NCBI RefSeq assembly: GCF_000648615.1
Contig: NZ_JFZC01000089.1
Coordinates: 1-64,000 of the forward strand
From: Sporolactobacillus terrae DSM 11697
GTDB lineage: Bacteria; Bacillota; Bacilli; Bacillales; Sporolactobacillaceae
Length of the DNA stretch: 64,000 bases
Reading direction: 5' to 3'
The notes beneath the pieces are model-generated. The model saw only the letters and a program-made list of their open reading frames with translations. It did not search any database and was not told where the DNA came from. Position numbers and translations under genes: made by a program. Below, piece after piece: positions 7,846 to 18,897 of the stretch (the stretch's first letter is position 1; the number at the start of each line of letters is the position of its first letter).

Positions 7846-7885
7846 GATCCGACAAACGCTCCAACGCGCGTTCGGATCTTTTTTA
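7846..7885 (+). terminator. Intrinsic terminator after the DUF4097 fragment
   Basis: GATCCGA (7846-7852) pairs with TCGGATC (7872-7878), then TTTTTTTATT. Confidence 0.75.
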
Positions 7886-8050
7886 TTATGTGGTAAGTAA
7901 AAAAATGACCGACTATATTGCATTAATCAGTAGAGTGTATTATTCTATACATATGGAATGAACGAGTCGATCACGCTATCTTTTGGACATCTATTAGATA
8001 AAAATCAGTAGTGATCAATAAATATATCTTGATTTGAAAGGATGAATCAC

Positions 8051-8380
8051 TTGAATGTTCAGTTCAAAAAAGGTGTTCTGGAACTTTGTGTGCTTGTGCT
8101 TATCGATGGTAGAGACCAGTACGGGTACGAACTTGCTCAGAACATTTCGAAAAAAATTGAAGTGGCTGAGGGTACACTTTATCCGCTGCTTCGACGTCTG
8201 ACGAAGGAAGGCTATCTATCCACGTATCTCGGCGAGTCAACTGAAGGACCGCCAAGAAAATATTACTCCATTACAGCAGAAGGGGAGCAGTATATGAATG
8301 CATTAATTGACGAATGGAAACAATTTTCCGAAGCGGTTGATCAATTTATTAAGGAGGGAGCGGGACATGGTGAAAAATGA
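8051..8380 (+). CDS. PadR-family transcriptional regulator
   Basis: 109 residues from TTG 8051, chosen because AAAGGATG (8036-8043) lies 7 bases before it and because MNVQFKKGVLELCVLVLI is the usual N terminus of this group; ATG 8042 overlaps the ribosome-binding site. The PadR winged helix is clear: GYELAQNISKKIEVAEGTLYPLLRRLTKEGYLSTYL, followed by GPPRKYYSITAEGEQYM. The gene overlaps the DUF1700 gene by 14 bases, so the two are translated together. In this common three-gene arrangement the PadR protein usually represses its own operon in response to envelope stress or an unknown ligand; this is inferred from context. Confidence 0.9.
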   Translation: MNVQFKKGVLELCVLVLIDGRDQYGYELAQNISKKIEVAEGTLYPLLRRLTKEGYLSTYLGESTEGPPRKYYSITAEGEQYMNALIDEWKQFSEAVDQFIKEGAGHGEK

Positions 8381-8924
8381 TTTTTTTCGTAACCTGAACC
8401 ACTTGCTGAGAGAACTCCCTAAAAAAGAGCGTGATGAAATTCTAGTGGACTTTGAAGAACACTTCACAATTGGATCTAATGAAGGAAAAACAGAAGAAGA
8501 AATCATTCAAGAACTCGGTGATCCAAAAGATATTGCTAACGCGGAACTTGCCGATTATTATGCCACAAATCCGGCGAGACAGGGTGGGGCAACGTCAGCC
8601 ACGCGCTCGCTGCTGCTCGCTATGGTCCTGATTTTTTTTAATCTGGTGGTTGTTGCAGGACCTGCTTTCGGCATTTTCTTCGGATTTATTGGTCTATGGG
8701 TTGGTGCCATTTGTCTGGTGATTAGCCCGCTGCTTTCGCTTTTATCCTATTTTCAGTCTGGTTTTGATGCTTTTTTATTCACCTTCTTCGTATCGCTTGC
8801 TTGCTGCGGAGTAGGCTTACTGCTCAGTATCGCATTGAGCTACATCGGTAAATTTCTTTGGCACGCATGTGTCGGTTATGTCCGTTTTAACATGGATCTC
8901 ATAACAGGGAGGAAGCGATCATGA
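8367..8924 (+). CDS. DUF1700 (HAAS domain) membrane protein
   Basis: 185 residues from ATG 8367, which follows AAGGAGGGAG; upstream in-frame codons lie inside padR. The N-terminal cytosolic HAAS-type helical domain contains LNHLLRELPKKERDEILVDFEEHF and EEEIIQELGDPKDIANAEL. It is followed by about three or four hydrophobic segments from residue 75 onward (LLLAMVLIFFNLVVVAGPAFGIFF and others). Proteins of this type pair with PadR regulators and DUF4097 proteins. The stop overlaps the start of the DUF4097 gene as ATGA. A sensory or scaffold role at the membrane is likely but unproven. Confidence 0.88.
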   Translation: MVKNDFFRNLNHLLRELPKKERDEILVDFEEHFTIGSNEGKTEEEIIQELGDPKDIANAELADYYATNPARQGGATSATRSLLLAMVLIFFNLVVVAGPAFGIFFGFIGLWVGAICLVISPLLSLLSYFQSGFDAFLFTFFVSLACCGVGLLLSIALSYIGKFLWHACVGYVRFNMDLITGRKRS

Positions 8925-9865
8925 AAAAAATTATCTATATTGCCCTGGCACTCATTCTTATCGGCGCTATAGGAGGATTGATTGTTTTTCAAACAACAGA
9001 TCTTTTCCAAACGAGCAAAGCAAGCGCACAAACAAAAACAGCATCGGTCAATGGAATAAAGAAAATAAATGTAGACGTATCCTCGCTGGATGTTGAAGTA
9101 AAGAAAACAAATCGTGATCAATTGTCTGCCAAGGTGAAGGGCTGGGGCAATAAGCAAATGATCCAAGGGGTTAAGCTTGCGATCAATAAGGAAGGCGATG
9201 CTCTTCATGTGACTGCAGTGCGGAATCAATCGTTTTTCACCTTCACTATTGGTTGGTCAAAGCTAATCATCGAGGTTCCGGAGCAGGCGTATAACCAAAT
9301 TACTGTTGATGTGGGCTCAGGAGATCTTTCTATTGAAGACCTACAGGCAGGACACTTGTCTTTAACTTCCGGCTCCGGAGATGTCACTGCTAAAAATAAT
9401 AAGTCTAGAGGGAATTTTATCGTTCAGGCGTCCAGTGGTGATATTGATATGCAGCATAATCAAGCCCAGAACGAAGCCCGTGTCTCTGCAAACAGTGGAG
9501 ATCTTGACGTGTCCGATTTGACTGCCAAGTCCACGCGACTTGAAACGGCCTCCGGAGATATTGATGTTCAAAGGTACAGCGGATCTCTGATTGCACAAGC
9601 TAATTCGGGCGACCTAGACATTGAAAGTCACCAATTGTCCGGAGATATTGATGCGCAAGTAGCGAGCGGTGATATCGATATTAATTTTGCGCAGGATCCA
9701 GATTCATTGTCCGTTGACTATCGCGGCGGGTCAGGAGAAGGCAAAGTTAATCTGGACGGATTCCTCTATAAAGAAAAAACAGATCACCTCATCATCGGAC
9801 AAAAAGGCGACGGCAAATACAAAATCAGAGTGAGAACAAATTCCGGAGATTTCAATTTGCAATGA
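8921..9865 (+). CDS. DUF4097 repeat protein with N-terminal membrane anchor
   Basis: 314 residues. Residues 4-27 form a membrane anchor or uncleaved signal. The rest is a series of beta-strand repeats carrying SGD or SGE: GSGDLS, SGSGDVT, SSGDID, NSGDLD, ASGDID, NSGDLD, LSGDID, ASGDID, GSGEGK and NSGDFN, spaced about 17-22 residues, typical of the DUF4097 beta-solenoid-like fold found in LiaG/YvlB-type proteins. The bulk is predicted to be extracytoplasmic. The gene is last in the padR-DUF1700-DUF4097 operon, and a decayed copy of its C terminus lies 1.3 kb upstream. An envelope-stress role is inferred from family context. Confidence 0.9.
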   Translation: MKKIIYIALALILIGAIGGLIVFQTTDLFQTSKASAQTKTASVNGIKKINVDVSSLDVEVKKTNRDQLSAKVKGWGNKQMIQGVKLAINKEGDALHVTAVRNQSFFTFTIGWSKLIIEVPEQAYNQITVDVGSGDLSIEDLQAGHLSLTSGSGDVTAKNNKSRGNFIVQASSGDIDMQHNQAQNEARVSANSGDLDVSDLTAKSTRLETASGDIDVQRYSGSLIAQANSGDLDIESHQLSGDIDAQVASGDIDINFAQDPDSLSVDYRGGSGEGKVNLDGFLYKEKTDHLIIGQKGDGKYKIRVRTNSGDFNLQ

Positions 9866-9885
9866 GTGATAGTGATAGAAAATAA

Positions 9886-9925
9886 AAAAACGATTCGTTG
9901 AGTGAAACTTGGGCGGATCGTTTTT
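9886..9925 (+). terminator. Intrinsic terminator of the padR operon
   Basis: AAAAACGAT (9886-9894) pairs with ATCGTTTTT (9917-9925), with a 22-base loop region. Confidence 0.6.
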
Positions 9926-10334
9926 CTTTACACACTAAGATGCATATTTTTTTCAACAAGGGAGAAACTGTCCTTTGATGGTTCTGAATAAAACGAAGGA
10001 TGGATGATCCGCATGGAGCAGCAAAACACGAGTTTTGACTATTTCAACAACTGATTTGCTGTCATTGAAAAAACAGGGCGAGAGTATCGTCCTGTTTTAA
10101 TTTTGTTGAAGGGGAGATCGTGGAGTAGGGGACTAAGAGGAACTCATGAATCTTGACGGAAGGTCTGTTCATTTGATGCTTAGCCGGCACAATACATTAG
10201 ACCAATTGAACAAAGCAGTAGTGCATATTTGTACCGTTTCAGTGTATCCTTTCGTGAAGCGCAAAGGTTCTTTGGTATAATGGGGAGGCAGACTTAACAG
10301 AAAGCGTGTTTGCAGACTGGAGCGTACAGATCAT
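9926..10334. other. Non-coding stretch with an orphan terminator and a promoter
   Basis: I find no credible gene. At 10070-10098 a 12-base-pair hairpin (AAACAGGGCGA with TCGTCCTGTTT) is followed by AATTTTG and looks like the terminator of a small or lost transcript. At 10276-10281 TATAAT with a TGG extension gives a -10 element for the cydB-like gene; the -35 is weak. A 13-codon frame at about 10014 is too short to support. Confidence 0.45.
10070..10102 (+). terminator. Orphan terminator-like hairpin
   Basis: Stem 10070-10081 with 10087-10098 with one G-U pair, loop of five, short T-rich tail. No gene ends close to it, so it may terminate a small RNA or mark a lost gene. Confidence 0.45.
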
Positions 10335-11342
10335 ATGATTGGAGCAGTGTTTCTAGTTATTCTTTGGACGATAATGTACGGATATATGATTGCGGCATCA
10401 ATAGATTTCGGTATGGGCTTTTACTTGTTTTACGGCCAGTACTTGAGACGTGAGGGACGGTTTTACGCGCCGCTCCAAAGGTGGCTGTCACCAACCTCGG
10501 AATTCATGAATATCGGCTTTGTACTTATCTTTGCGGCTGTGATTGGCTTCTCTCCGGAAATCCTTCTTAATTTTCAGACCCCGCTTGTTTTTTGCGGTGG
10601 CTTTGCAATCGTTCTTACCGTTGTAAAAGGAACGTTCTTTGCATTTGCTGAATTGTTACCGAGAGGAAGTACGGCAAGTCGCGTGTTTTCAAGCGGCAAT
10701 GGGATTATCGGAATTTTTATACCCGTCGTTCTGAGTATTGCGCTTGTGATTAGTGAGGGCGGCTTTGCTGATTATGGAACAGGAGCATTTCACGCGTTTG
10801 TTCGATCTTTGCTGTTCAATGTATACTTTTGGTCGGTTGTGCTGATTGCGGTTGTCAGTATCTTCTATATTAGTGCCATGTATCTTGTACAGTTCGCTTG
10901 GAAAATGGGCAACGAACCGCTCACAGAACATTTTAGAAATTACGCGCTGTTTCTAAGCATGCCGACGGTATTGGCCAGTGGTGTTGTCTTTCTGGGGTTG
11001 GAATCGCAAAACCCTGAACATTTCAGTGCGGCTTTGGATGGTTTATGGCCGTTTGTCCTCTCACTGATCTGTTTGCTTGCTGCAGTTACCTTAGTGTTTC
11101 TTAGAAAATATCCGTGGACCTTCCTTCTTGTTATGCTTCAATATTTCTTTGCTTTATACGGTTATACGGTTTCTCATTTCCCTTATCTTGTTTATCCGGA
11201 TATTGTTTTGAATTCGGGATTGTCCAACTGGGCGAAATCCGGATGGTTCTTCGTCTTTTCTCTTGTGATTAGCATAGGTACGCTGGTGTGCTATTTGCGC
11301 ATTCGCTGCTGGAATGTAGCGGATCAGAAACATCATGAATAA
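10335..11342 (+). CDS. Orphan cytochrome bd oxidase subunit II-like membrane protein
   Basis: 335 residues with about nine membrane segments. The first helix region, GYMIAASIDFGMGFYLFYG, resembles the E/SxDFGxGM segment of CydB, and the length matches CydB/YthB (about 338). In canonical bd oxidases CydB pairs with heme-bearing CydA, but no cydA lies beside it, and no cydC/cydD either. It may work with a CydA encoded elsewhere or have another function. An extended -10 (TGGTATAAT) lies about 55 bases upstream. It shares a bidirectional terminator with rnjA. The family assignment rests on topology and the N-terminal motif and is moderate. Confidence 0.55.
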   Translation: MIGAVFLVILWTIMYGYMIAASIDFGMGFYLFYGQYLRREGRFYAPLQRWLSPTSEFMNIGFVLIFAAVIGFSPEILLNFQTPLVFCGGFAIVLTVVKGTFFAFAELLPRGSTASRVFSSGNGIIGIFIPVVLSIALVISEGGFADYGTGAFHAFVRSLLFNVYFWSVVLIAVVSIFYISAMYLVQFAWKMGNEPLTEHFRNYALFLSMPTVLASGVVFLGLESQNPEHFSAALDGLWPFVLSLICLLAAVTLVFLRKYPWTFLLVMLQYFFALYGYTVSHFPYLVYPDIVLNSGLSNWAKSGWFFVFSLVISIGTLVCYLRIRCWNVADQKHHE

Positions 11343-11353
11343 TGAAATAAGAA

Positions 11354-11396
11354 AAAGCACAACGGCCCGAAAGGGCTGCTGTGCTTCATTTTTATA
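11354..11396. terminator. Bidirectional terminator between cydB-like and rnjA
   Basis: AAGCACAACGGCCC (11355-11368) pairs with GGGCTGCTGTGCTT (11373-11386) with two G-U pairs and a GAAA loop. T-rich on the right for plus transcripts and A-rich on the left for minus transcripts. Confidence 0.75.
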
Positions 11397-11407
11397 AGAA
11401 AACCGTG

Positions 11408-13114
11408 TTATTTGCTGTTTTCCATTTGCTTGTTTGCTTTTTCATCAACTTCCATAATAATTGGAAGGATCATTGGTTTGCGCCGTGTACGTTCATAGAG
11501 GAATGGTGCCAAAATAGTCGTGACCTCGCTTTTAATCTGTGACCATTGCAAGGAATCGCGTTGGATGACTTCCTGTAGACGCTGAGTCAAAAGGCTTTGT
11601 GCTTCATTGATTAAGTCCCCGGACTCACGCATGTAAACGAATCCTCGTGAAATAATGTCAGGCCCGGCAAGCAGCTTATGGGCTTCGATATCTGCACTAA
11701 CAACGACAATAACTAAACCTTCTTCGGAGAGAATCTTGCGATCACGAAGAACAATATTACCGATATCACCGATTCCGCTTCCGTCGATGTAAACGGTGCC
11801 GGAAGGGATCTTGCCAGTTACAGTCGCAGAATTTTGGTCAAGAGCAAGTACATCGCCAATACTCATTATGAATGAATGATCGTATGGGATTCCGCAAGCA
11901 TGTGCGGTTTCAACATGCTTTTTCAGCATGCGGTATTCTCCGTGGATCGGCATAAAGAATTTTGGCTTGAGCAGGCGCAGCATCAATTTTTCTTCTTCCT
12001 GACCACCGTGACCAGATGTATGGATATTGCTCAGTTTTCCGTGAATAACATCGGCACCGGCACGATAGAGCTGGTTAATGGTCCGGTTAATACTTACTGT
12101 ATTTCCCGGAATCGGCGACGAGGAAAAGATCACCGTATCCCCAGGCTGAATCTGGATTTGCCGATGAGTGCCGTTTGCGATCCGTGATAATGCGGCCATC
12201 GGTTCGCCTTGGCTGCCGGTACATAAGATCGTTACTTCTTGATCGGGCAAATGATTGATTTGCTGATGGTCGATGAACGTATCCTCAGGGGCATGGATAT
12301 AGCCGAGTTCTTCACCTATGGTAATGGCGGCTTCCATGCTACGGCCAAACACGGCAATTTTGCGGCCAGCTTCTACCGCGGCATCAACGACTTGCTGAAG
12401 CCGATGAATGTTTGACGCAAATGTGGCGAAAATGATCCGTCCATCAACCTTGCGGAAAATATCTTTAATATTTTCGCCAACTTCACGCTCGGTCATGGTG
12501 AAACCGGGAACTTCCGCATTTGTTGAATCCGACATAAGGCAAAGAACGCCTTCCTTGCCGATTTCAGCCATTTTGGTTAAATTGGCGATTTGACCGCCGA
12601 CCGGAGTAAAGTCAAATTTAAAGTCACCGGTTTCAACGATATTTCCCTGAGGTGTTTTTACGACAACGCCATAGGAATCGGGAATGCTGTGTGTGGTTCT
12701 AAAGAAGCTGACCGATGTTTTCTGAAACTTAATAACGTCGTCTTCCGTGATTTCATGAATCACTGTGGTTCGAAGCAGATTGTGCTCATCCAACTTGTTT
12801 CGAATCAAGCCTGCGGCTAACTTTCCAGCATAGATAGGTATATTGACCTCACGCAGCAGGTAGGGAACACCGCCGATATGATCTTCATGGCCGTGAGTAA
12901 TGAACAGACCCTTGATTTTATCGGCATTCCTGACTAAATAGCTGTAATCAGGAATGACATAATCGATACCGAGAAGGTCATCTTCTGGAAACTTGATCCC
13001 TGCGTCAATAACGATAATCTCATCCTGAAATTGAACAGCATACGTGTTTTTACCGATTTCTCCCAATCCGCCAAGAGAAAAAACGGCAGTTTGATGGTTC
13101 TTAACAAATTTCAT
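11408..13114 (-). CDS. rnjA: Ribonuclease J1
   Basis: 568 residues, near-identical in order of motifs to B. subtilis RNase J1 starting [26 protein letters not shown]. The metallo-beta-lactamase motif HGHEDHIGG is at about residue 75-83, and later metal ligands appear in TGDFKFD and IHGEYRM. The beta-CASP part has [13 protein letters not shown] and SSSPIPGN, and a C-terminal domain is present. It has 5'-3' exonuclease and endonuclease activity on mRNA and rRNA in the cytosol. It lies 3 bases downstream of rpoY; its GGAG is inside the end of rpoY, so the two are co-translated. The same pair occurs in B. subtilis. Confidence 0.97.
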   Translation of the reverse strand: MKFVKNHQTAVFSLGGLGEIGKNTYAVQFQDEIIVIDAGIKFPEDDLLGIDYVIPDYSYLVRNADKIKGLFITHGHEDHIGGVPYLLREVNIPIYAGKLAAGLIRNKLDEHNLLRTTVIHEITEDDVIKFQKTSVSFFRTTHSIPDSYGVVVKTPQGNIVETGDFKFDFTPVGGQIANLTKMAEIGKEGVLCLMSDSTNAEVPGFTMTEREVGENIKDIFRKVDGRIIFATFASNIHRLQQVVDAAVEAGRKIAVFGRSMEAAITIGEELGYIHAPEDTFIDHQQINHLPDQEVTILCTGSQGEPMAALSRIANGTHRQIQIQPGDTVIFSSSPIPGNTVSINRTINQLYRAGADVIHGKLSNIHTSGHGGQEEEKLMLRLLKPKFFMPIHGEYRMLKKHVETAHACGIPYDHSFIMSIGDVLALDQNSATVTGKIPSGTVYIDGSGIGDIGNIVLRDRKILSEEGLVIVVVSADIEAHKLLAGPDIISRGFVYMRESGDLINEAQSLLTQRLQEVIQRDSLQWSQIKSEVTTILAPFLYERTRRKPMILPIIMEVDEKANKQMENSK

Positions 13115-13117
13115 AAA

Positions 13118-13327
13118 TTACAGATTCTCCAGTTTAAATGCGGCAGACTTTTTTTCATAATCAAGGAATTTGCCGGTGAGCGGTTGAATAAATTCCACGT
13201 TGTATGGTTTGTCTGCAAGTTTTTTACGGACATCACGAACGTCCGCTGCTTCAAGATAAAGGGTCTCTGTCTGTTCCCTGACAGGGATTTCATCTTTAGA
13301 CAACTGATATAATACTTTGTAAATCAT
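13118..13327 (-). CDS. rpoY: RNA polymerase epsilon subunit RpoY
   Basis: 69 residues from ATG 13327, which follows GGAGGG; an upstream in-frame codon would add seven residues not found in the family. MIYKVLYQ at the N terminus, RExTExLYLEAADVRDVRKKL in the middle and YNVEFIQPLTGKFLDYEK at the end are the features of RpoY (YkzG, DUF1447). The epsilon subunit binds core RNA polymerase of Firmicutes near the secondary channel side. Gene order rpoY-rnjA is conserved. Confidence 0.95.
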   Translation of the reverse strand: MIYKVLYQLSKDEIPVREQTETLYLEAADVRDVRKKLADKPYNVEFIQPLTGKFLDYEKKSAAFKLENL

Positions 13328-13590
13328 AATACGTATTCCCTCCAACAAAAAAATGTTCTACAAATCATTATATATGAAATGGCGATCTTTTTCACTGTCT
13401 AGCTTCTGAATTGAAGGAATGCTTGTCAGTGCGATGTGAAACGGTTTAGATTTATTTTTGACGATCTTCGAAAAATCATACCGGAAAGCCGACGTTATTT
13501 GTTTAAACTGATATAATGGAACGAGGGTTTTGAATCGAACGAACGGTTCACTTGAATCGATTCGATCCAAAAAAAGGGGGATTTTTTCAC

Positions 13591-14379
13591 GTGTCGAAAC
13601 CGAAAATTGTTTTCTTTGATATTGATGATACATTGTATGACTATGATAAAAAGATTCCGGAATCGACTGTAGAGGCCGTGCACCGGCTGCAAAAGGACGG
13701 GGTGATTACTGCGATCGCAACCGGCAGGGCGCCGTTTATGTTCCAGGACCTCAGAGCACAGCTGGATATCCATACGTTTATCAGTATTAACGGCTCCTAT
13801 GTCGTTCATCAAGATGAAGCGGTGTATACGAATCCACTTCAGGATTCAGCGCTGCATGCTCTTGTCGAAAAGGCTGACGAGCTTGGCTGGTCCATGACTC
13901 TAGTCAATGAGAAAACGATGAAAATGGCCGGCCCTGTTGATGAGAAAGCAAAGAAAGGGATTGCAAGCTTGAAATTGCCTATTGCATTTCCAGAGCAAGA
14001 TGCTCATTTTGCTGAGGATCATCCCGTCTATCAAGGATTGCTTTTTTATTCAGAGGCAGATAATTCGCGTTTTCTAAAAGAAACCCCGTTTAATGCGTTC
14101 CGTTATGTTCGCTGGCATGAGTATGGCGTGGATGTTATCCCGGGCAGCGGCTCTAAAGCGGCTGGAATAAAACAGCTGTTGAATCGTTTGAATCTTACCC
14201 CCGAAGATGCTTGCGCATTCGGGGACGGGAATAATGATGTTGAGATGCTTGCTTATGTAGGCACCGGCATTGCTATGGGGAATGCTGTAGATGCTGCAAA
14301 AAAATCAGCAAAGCGAGTGACTACGCCGGTCGATCAAGACGGCATTTATTATGGATTAAAAGAAATAGGGTTGCTGTAA
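13591..14379 (+). CDS. ykrA: HAD-superfamily (Cof-type) phosphatase YkrA
   Basis: 262 residues from GTG 13591, which follows AAAGGGGG; codons upstream in the frame have no such site. HAD motif I is DIDDTLYDYD (residues about 10-19), motif II is in FISINGSY, motif III is the Lys in PGSGSKAAGIKQL and motif IV is GDGNNDVEMLAYVG. The C2 cap marks it as a Cof-type sugar-phosphate or nucleotide phosphatase; the physiological substrate is unknown. The position between rpoY/rnjA and def is that of B. subtilis ykrA. It has its own terminator. Confidence 0.85.
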   Translation: MSKPKIVFFDIDDTLYDYDKKIPESTVEAVHRLQKDGVITAIATGRAPFMFQDLRAQLDIHTFISINGSYVVHQDEAVYTNPLQDSALHALVEKADELGWSMTLVNEKTMKMAGPVDEKAKKGIASLKLPIAFPEQDAHFAEDHPVYQGLLFYSEADNSRFLKETPFNAFRYVRWHEYGVDVIPGSGSKAAGIKQLLNRLNLTPEDACAFGDGNNDVEMLAYVGTGIAMGNAVDAAKKSAKRVTTPVDQDGIYYGLKEIGLL

Positions 14380-14392
14380 TCAAATGCAAAAA

Positions 14393-14418
14393 AGACCGCT
14401 GGACGGTCTCTTTTTTTT
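14393..14418 (+). terminator. Intrinsic terminator after ykrA
   Basis: AGACCG (14393-14398) pairs with CGGTCT (14404-14409), then C and eight T. Confidence 0.8.
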
Positions 14419-14472
14419 CCAAACAAAGAAATTATCTGATTTTGCTTTGTGGTATTGCGTTAAGCGGCATTA

Positions 14473-14515
14473 AAGTCATCGCATCCTGTGAAAGGACGTC
14501 CTGTGCCGACGTGCA
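14473..14515. repeat. Dispersed intergenic repeat R2, rearranged copy
   Basis: AGTCATCGCATCCTGTGAAAG and GACGTCCTGTGCCGAC match the two halves of the R2 copy at 61217-61259 but in the opposite order. It lies just downstream of def. Confidence 0.45.
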
Positions 14516-14533
14516 GATCGCGAAGGTTGCGGA

Positions 14534-15091
14534 TTAATAGATGTTTTTTTCCTCCACATGATCCGGAATTTTAAACGGATCTTTCTTATTGATTCGGTCG
14601 TAAAACAGTATGCCATCCAAATGGTCGATCTCATGCTGAATGGCAATGGCAGGGTAACCCTTAAGACGAAGCGTCAATGGTTTGCCCTCTGGATCAAAGG
14701 CGCTCACTTTAACCCGCGCATGACGTGGTACAAAGCCGGGGACTTCGCGGTCAACGGAAAGACAGCCTTCGCCACCATCGAGATAGGTGTTTTCAATCGA
14801 ATGGCTGATGATTTTGGGATTGAAAAGCATGTACTCATAGTGCTTGCCATTTTCATCATCCAAATACAGGGCGATCATCCGCTTGCTAAGCGCAATTTGC
14901 GGTGCTGCAAGGCCAATGCCGGCGCGCAGGCTGTATTTTTTTGCAATCGTTTCATCCTGACTGTTCTTTAGAAATTGAAGCATCTCTTTTAACGTGTTTT
15001 TTTCGTCTTCTGTAGCAGGAAGCGGGACTTCCTTTGCGACTTGTCTGAGAATCGGGTTGCCTTCCCGAATGATATCATCCATTGTAATCAT
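14534..15091 (-). CDS. def: Peptide deformylase
   Basis: 185 residues, matching the type-2 deformylases of Gram-positive bacteria. The three motifs are present: GIGLAAPQI (residues about 59-67), EGCLSV (about 109-114, Cys metal ligand) and [13 protein letters not shown] (about 152-164, two His and the catalytic Glu). It removes formyl from nascent proteins using Fe2+. The position next to ykrA and divergent from pdhA corresponds to B. subtilis defB (ykrB); ykyA, normally next, is absent. Confidence 0.96.
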   Translation of the reverse strand: MITMDDIIREGNPILRQVAKEVPLPATEDEKNTLKEMLQFLKNSQDETIAKKYSLRAGIGLAAPQIALSKRMIALYLDDENGKHYEYMLFNPKIISHSIENTYLDGGEGCLSVDREVPGFVPRHARVKVSAFDPEGKPLTLRLKGYPAIAIQHEIDHLDGILFYDRINKKDPFKIPDHVEEKNIY

Positions 15092-15229
15092 TTATGAGCA
15101 CTCCTTTAAACGTTCACGAACACTGGGCTCGCTGAACAAACTTTCTAATGCTTAGTTTATCATTAAAAGACGCAGATGTTTACTTTACTGATCAAAAGTC
15201 AACAACCTTGCATTGCGACATCCCCACAA

Positions 15230-15268
15230 ATTCGTTCCAATTGACTTGGACGAATCATGTAGTATAAA
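15230..15268 (+). promoter_or_regulatory. pdh promoter overlapped by an inverted repeat
   Basis: TTGACT (15241-15246), a 16-base spacer and TATAAA (15263-15268) form a good sigma-A promoter about 195 bases before pdhA. The arms ATTCGTTCCAA (15230-15240) and TTGGACGAAT (15246-15255) are an inverted repeat with one extra base in the left arm, enclosing the -35 hexamer. A repressor or activator bound here would control the operon. Confidence 0.6.
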
Positions 15269-15269
15269 C

Positions 15270-17534
<2,265 letters not shown>

Positions 17535-17581
17535 AGAGAAGGTAACAGGAAAACCAGATCGGTGAAAGGAGTGAACCCCCG

Positions 17582-18895
17582 TTGGCGTATTTTTTTAAAC
17601 TGCCTGACATTGGTGAAGGAATCCATGAAGGCGAAATTTTAAAATGGTTTGTGAAACCCGGCGATATCGTGCGTGAAGATGATACGCTCGCTGAGGTTCA
17701 AAATGATAAAGCAGTTGTTGAAATCCCTTCTCCTGTTAACGGAAAAGTGCTGGAACTCAATGCAGAAGAAGGTCAAGTGGTTGAAGTGGGCACCGTTGTG
17801 ATCACCCTTCAATCGGATGATGATCATGCATCGCAAGCGACAGTAACCCAGGAAGAAGATGTTCAAGGTGCCCAGGTGAGCCAAAAGGATTCTGAACAAC
17901 CGGCTTCTAAGCCTGATCCTCAAAATGAGGCGATAGCAGATGGAAATCAAGCCGTGGAAAATCGTCAATCGGTGATCGCAATGCCATCCGTTCGAAAATA
18001 TGCAAGAGATCGCGGGACCAATCTGCAACAAATAACCGGAACAGGACGCAATGGCCGCATACTGAAAGCGGATATTGACCGCTTCATCAGTGAATCTGAG
18101 ATAACTGAACCGTCTACTGAGTCGCAGCAGCCGCCAAAGGAAAGCGAGACGAAAGCAACAGCTGCCGAGTCAAACGAGACGGCGGTTTCCAAGGGACTTG
18201 AAACGCGTGAAAAATTGATGGGGATCCGCAGGGCGATCGCTCGGGCAACAGCGCATTCCGTACAGACCGCACCACATGTTACGTTGATGGATGAAGTGGA
18301 TGCGACGCTGCTTGTTTCACATAGAAAACAATATAAGGAAGAGGCACAGGCGCTTGGCGTCAAATTGACTTATCTCTCCTATCTTGTAAAAGCACTTGTG
18401 TCTGCGCTCAAAGCATTTCCGATATTAAATGCATCGATTGATGAAGAAAGTCAGGAAATTATTTACAAACACTATTACAATATAGGTATCGCTACAAATA
18501 CGGACGCCGGACTTGTTGTGCCCGTAGTAAAGCATGCTGAAGCGAAATCGATGTATGCTATTGCAAGTGAGATCCAAGAACTGGCAGAAAAAGCGCGTAC
18601 CGGAAAACTGACTGCAGAAGAGATGAAGGGCGGGACCTGCAGCCTATCGAATATCGGCTCAGAAGGCGGCCAATGGTTTACACCGGTGATCAATCAGCCG
18701 GAATCCGCGATTCTTGGGGTCGGAAGAATTTCTGAAAAAGCCATCATACGCGATGGACAGATCGTTGCTGCACCAATGCTTGCTCTGTCTATGAGCTTTG
18801 ATCACCGTCTAATTGACGGCGCAACTGCTCAGAGGGCAATGAACAAAATAAAAAGGCTGTTAGTTGATCCGCAACGACTTATTTTGGAGGGGTAG
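17582..18895 (+). CDS. pdhC: Dihydrolipoyl acetyltransferase E2 of pyruvate dehydrogenase
   Basis: 437 residues from TTG 17582, after AAAGGAGTG. One lipoyl domain covers residues 1-78, with the lipoylated Lys in [14 protein letters not shown] (about residue 43). An Ala/Glu/Gln-rich linker follows, then a peripheral-subunit-binding domain at about 135-170 ([27 protein letters not shown]), another linker, and the catalytic core with SFDHRLIDG (HxxxDG) near the C terminus. It transfers acetyl from lipoamide to CoA and forms the structural core of the complex. A single lipoyl domain is usual for Bacillales. Confidence 0.95.
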   Translation: MAYFFKLPDIGEGIHEGEILKWFVKPGDIVREDDTLAEVQNDKAVVEIPSPVNGKVLELNAEEGQVVEVGTVVITLQSDDDHASQATVTQEEDVQGAQVSQKDSEQPASKPDPQNEAIADGNQAVENRQSVIAMPSVRKYARDRGTNLQQITGTGRNGRILKADIDRFISESEITEPSTESQQPPKESETKATAAESNETAVSKGLETREKLMGIRRAIARATAHSVQTAPHVTLMDEVDATLLVSHRKQYKEEAQALGVKLTYLSYLVKALVSALKAFPILNASIDEESQEIIYKHYYNIGIATNTDAGLVVPVVKHAEAKSMYAIASEIQELAEKARTGKLTAEEMKGGTCSLSNIGSEGGQWFTPVINQPESAILGVGRISEKAIIRDGQIVAAPMLALSMSFDHRLIDGATAQRAMNKIKRLLVDPQRLILEG

Positions 18896-18897
18896 AG

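Noticed and set aside
10014-10055. 13-codon frame MEQQNTSFDYFNN with a possible ribosome-binding site
   Set aside because: Too short, not hydrophobic or patterned, and nothing nearby suggests a leader peptide.
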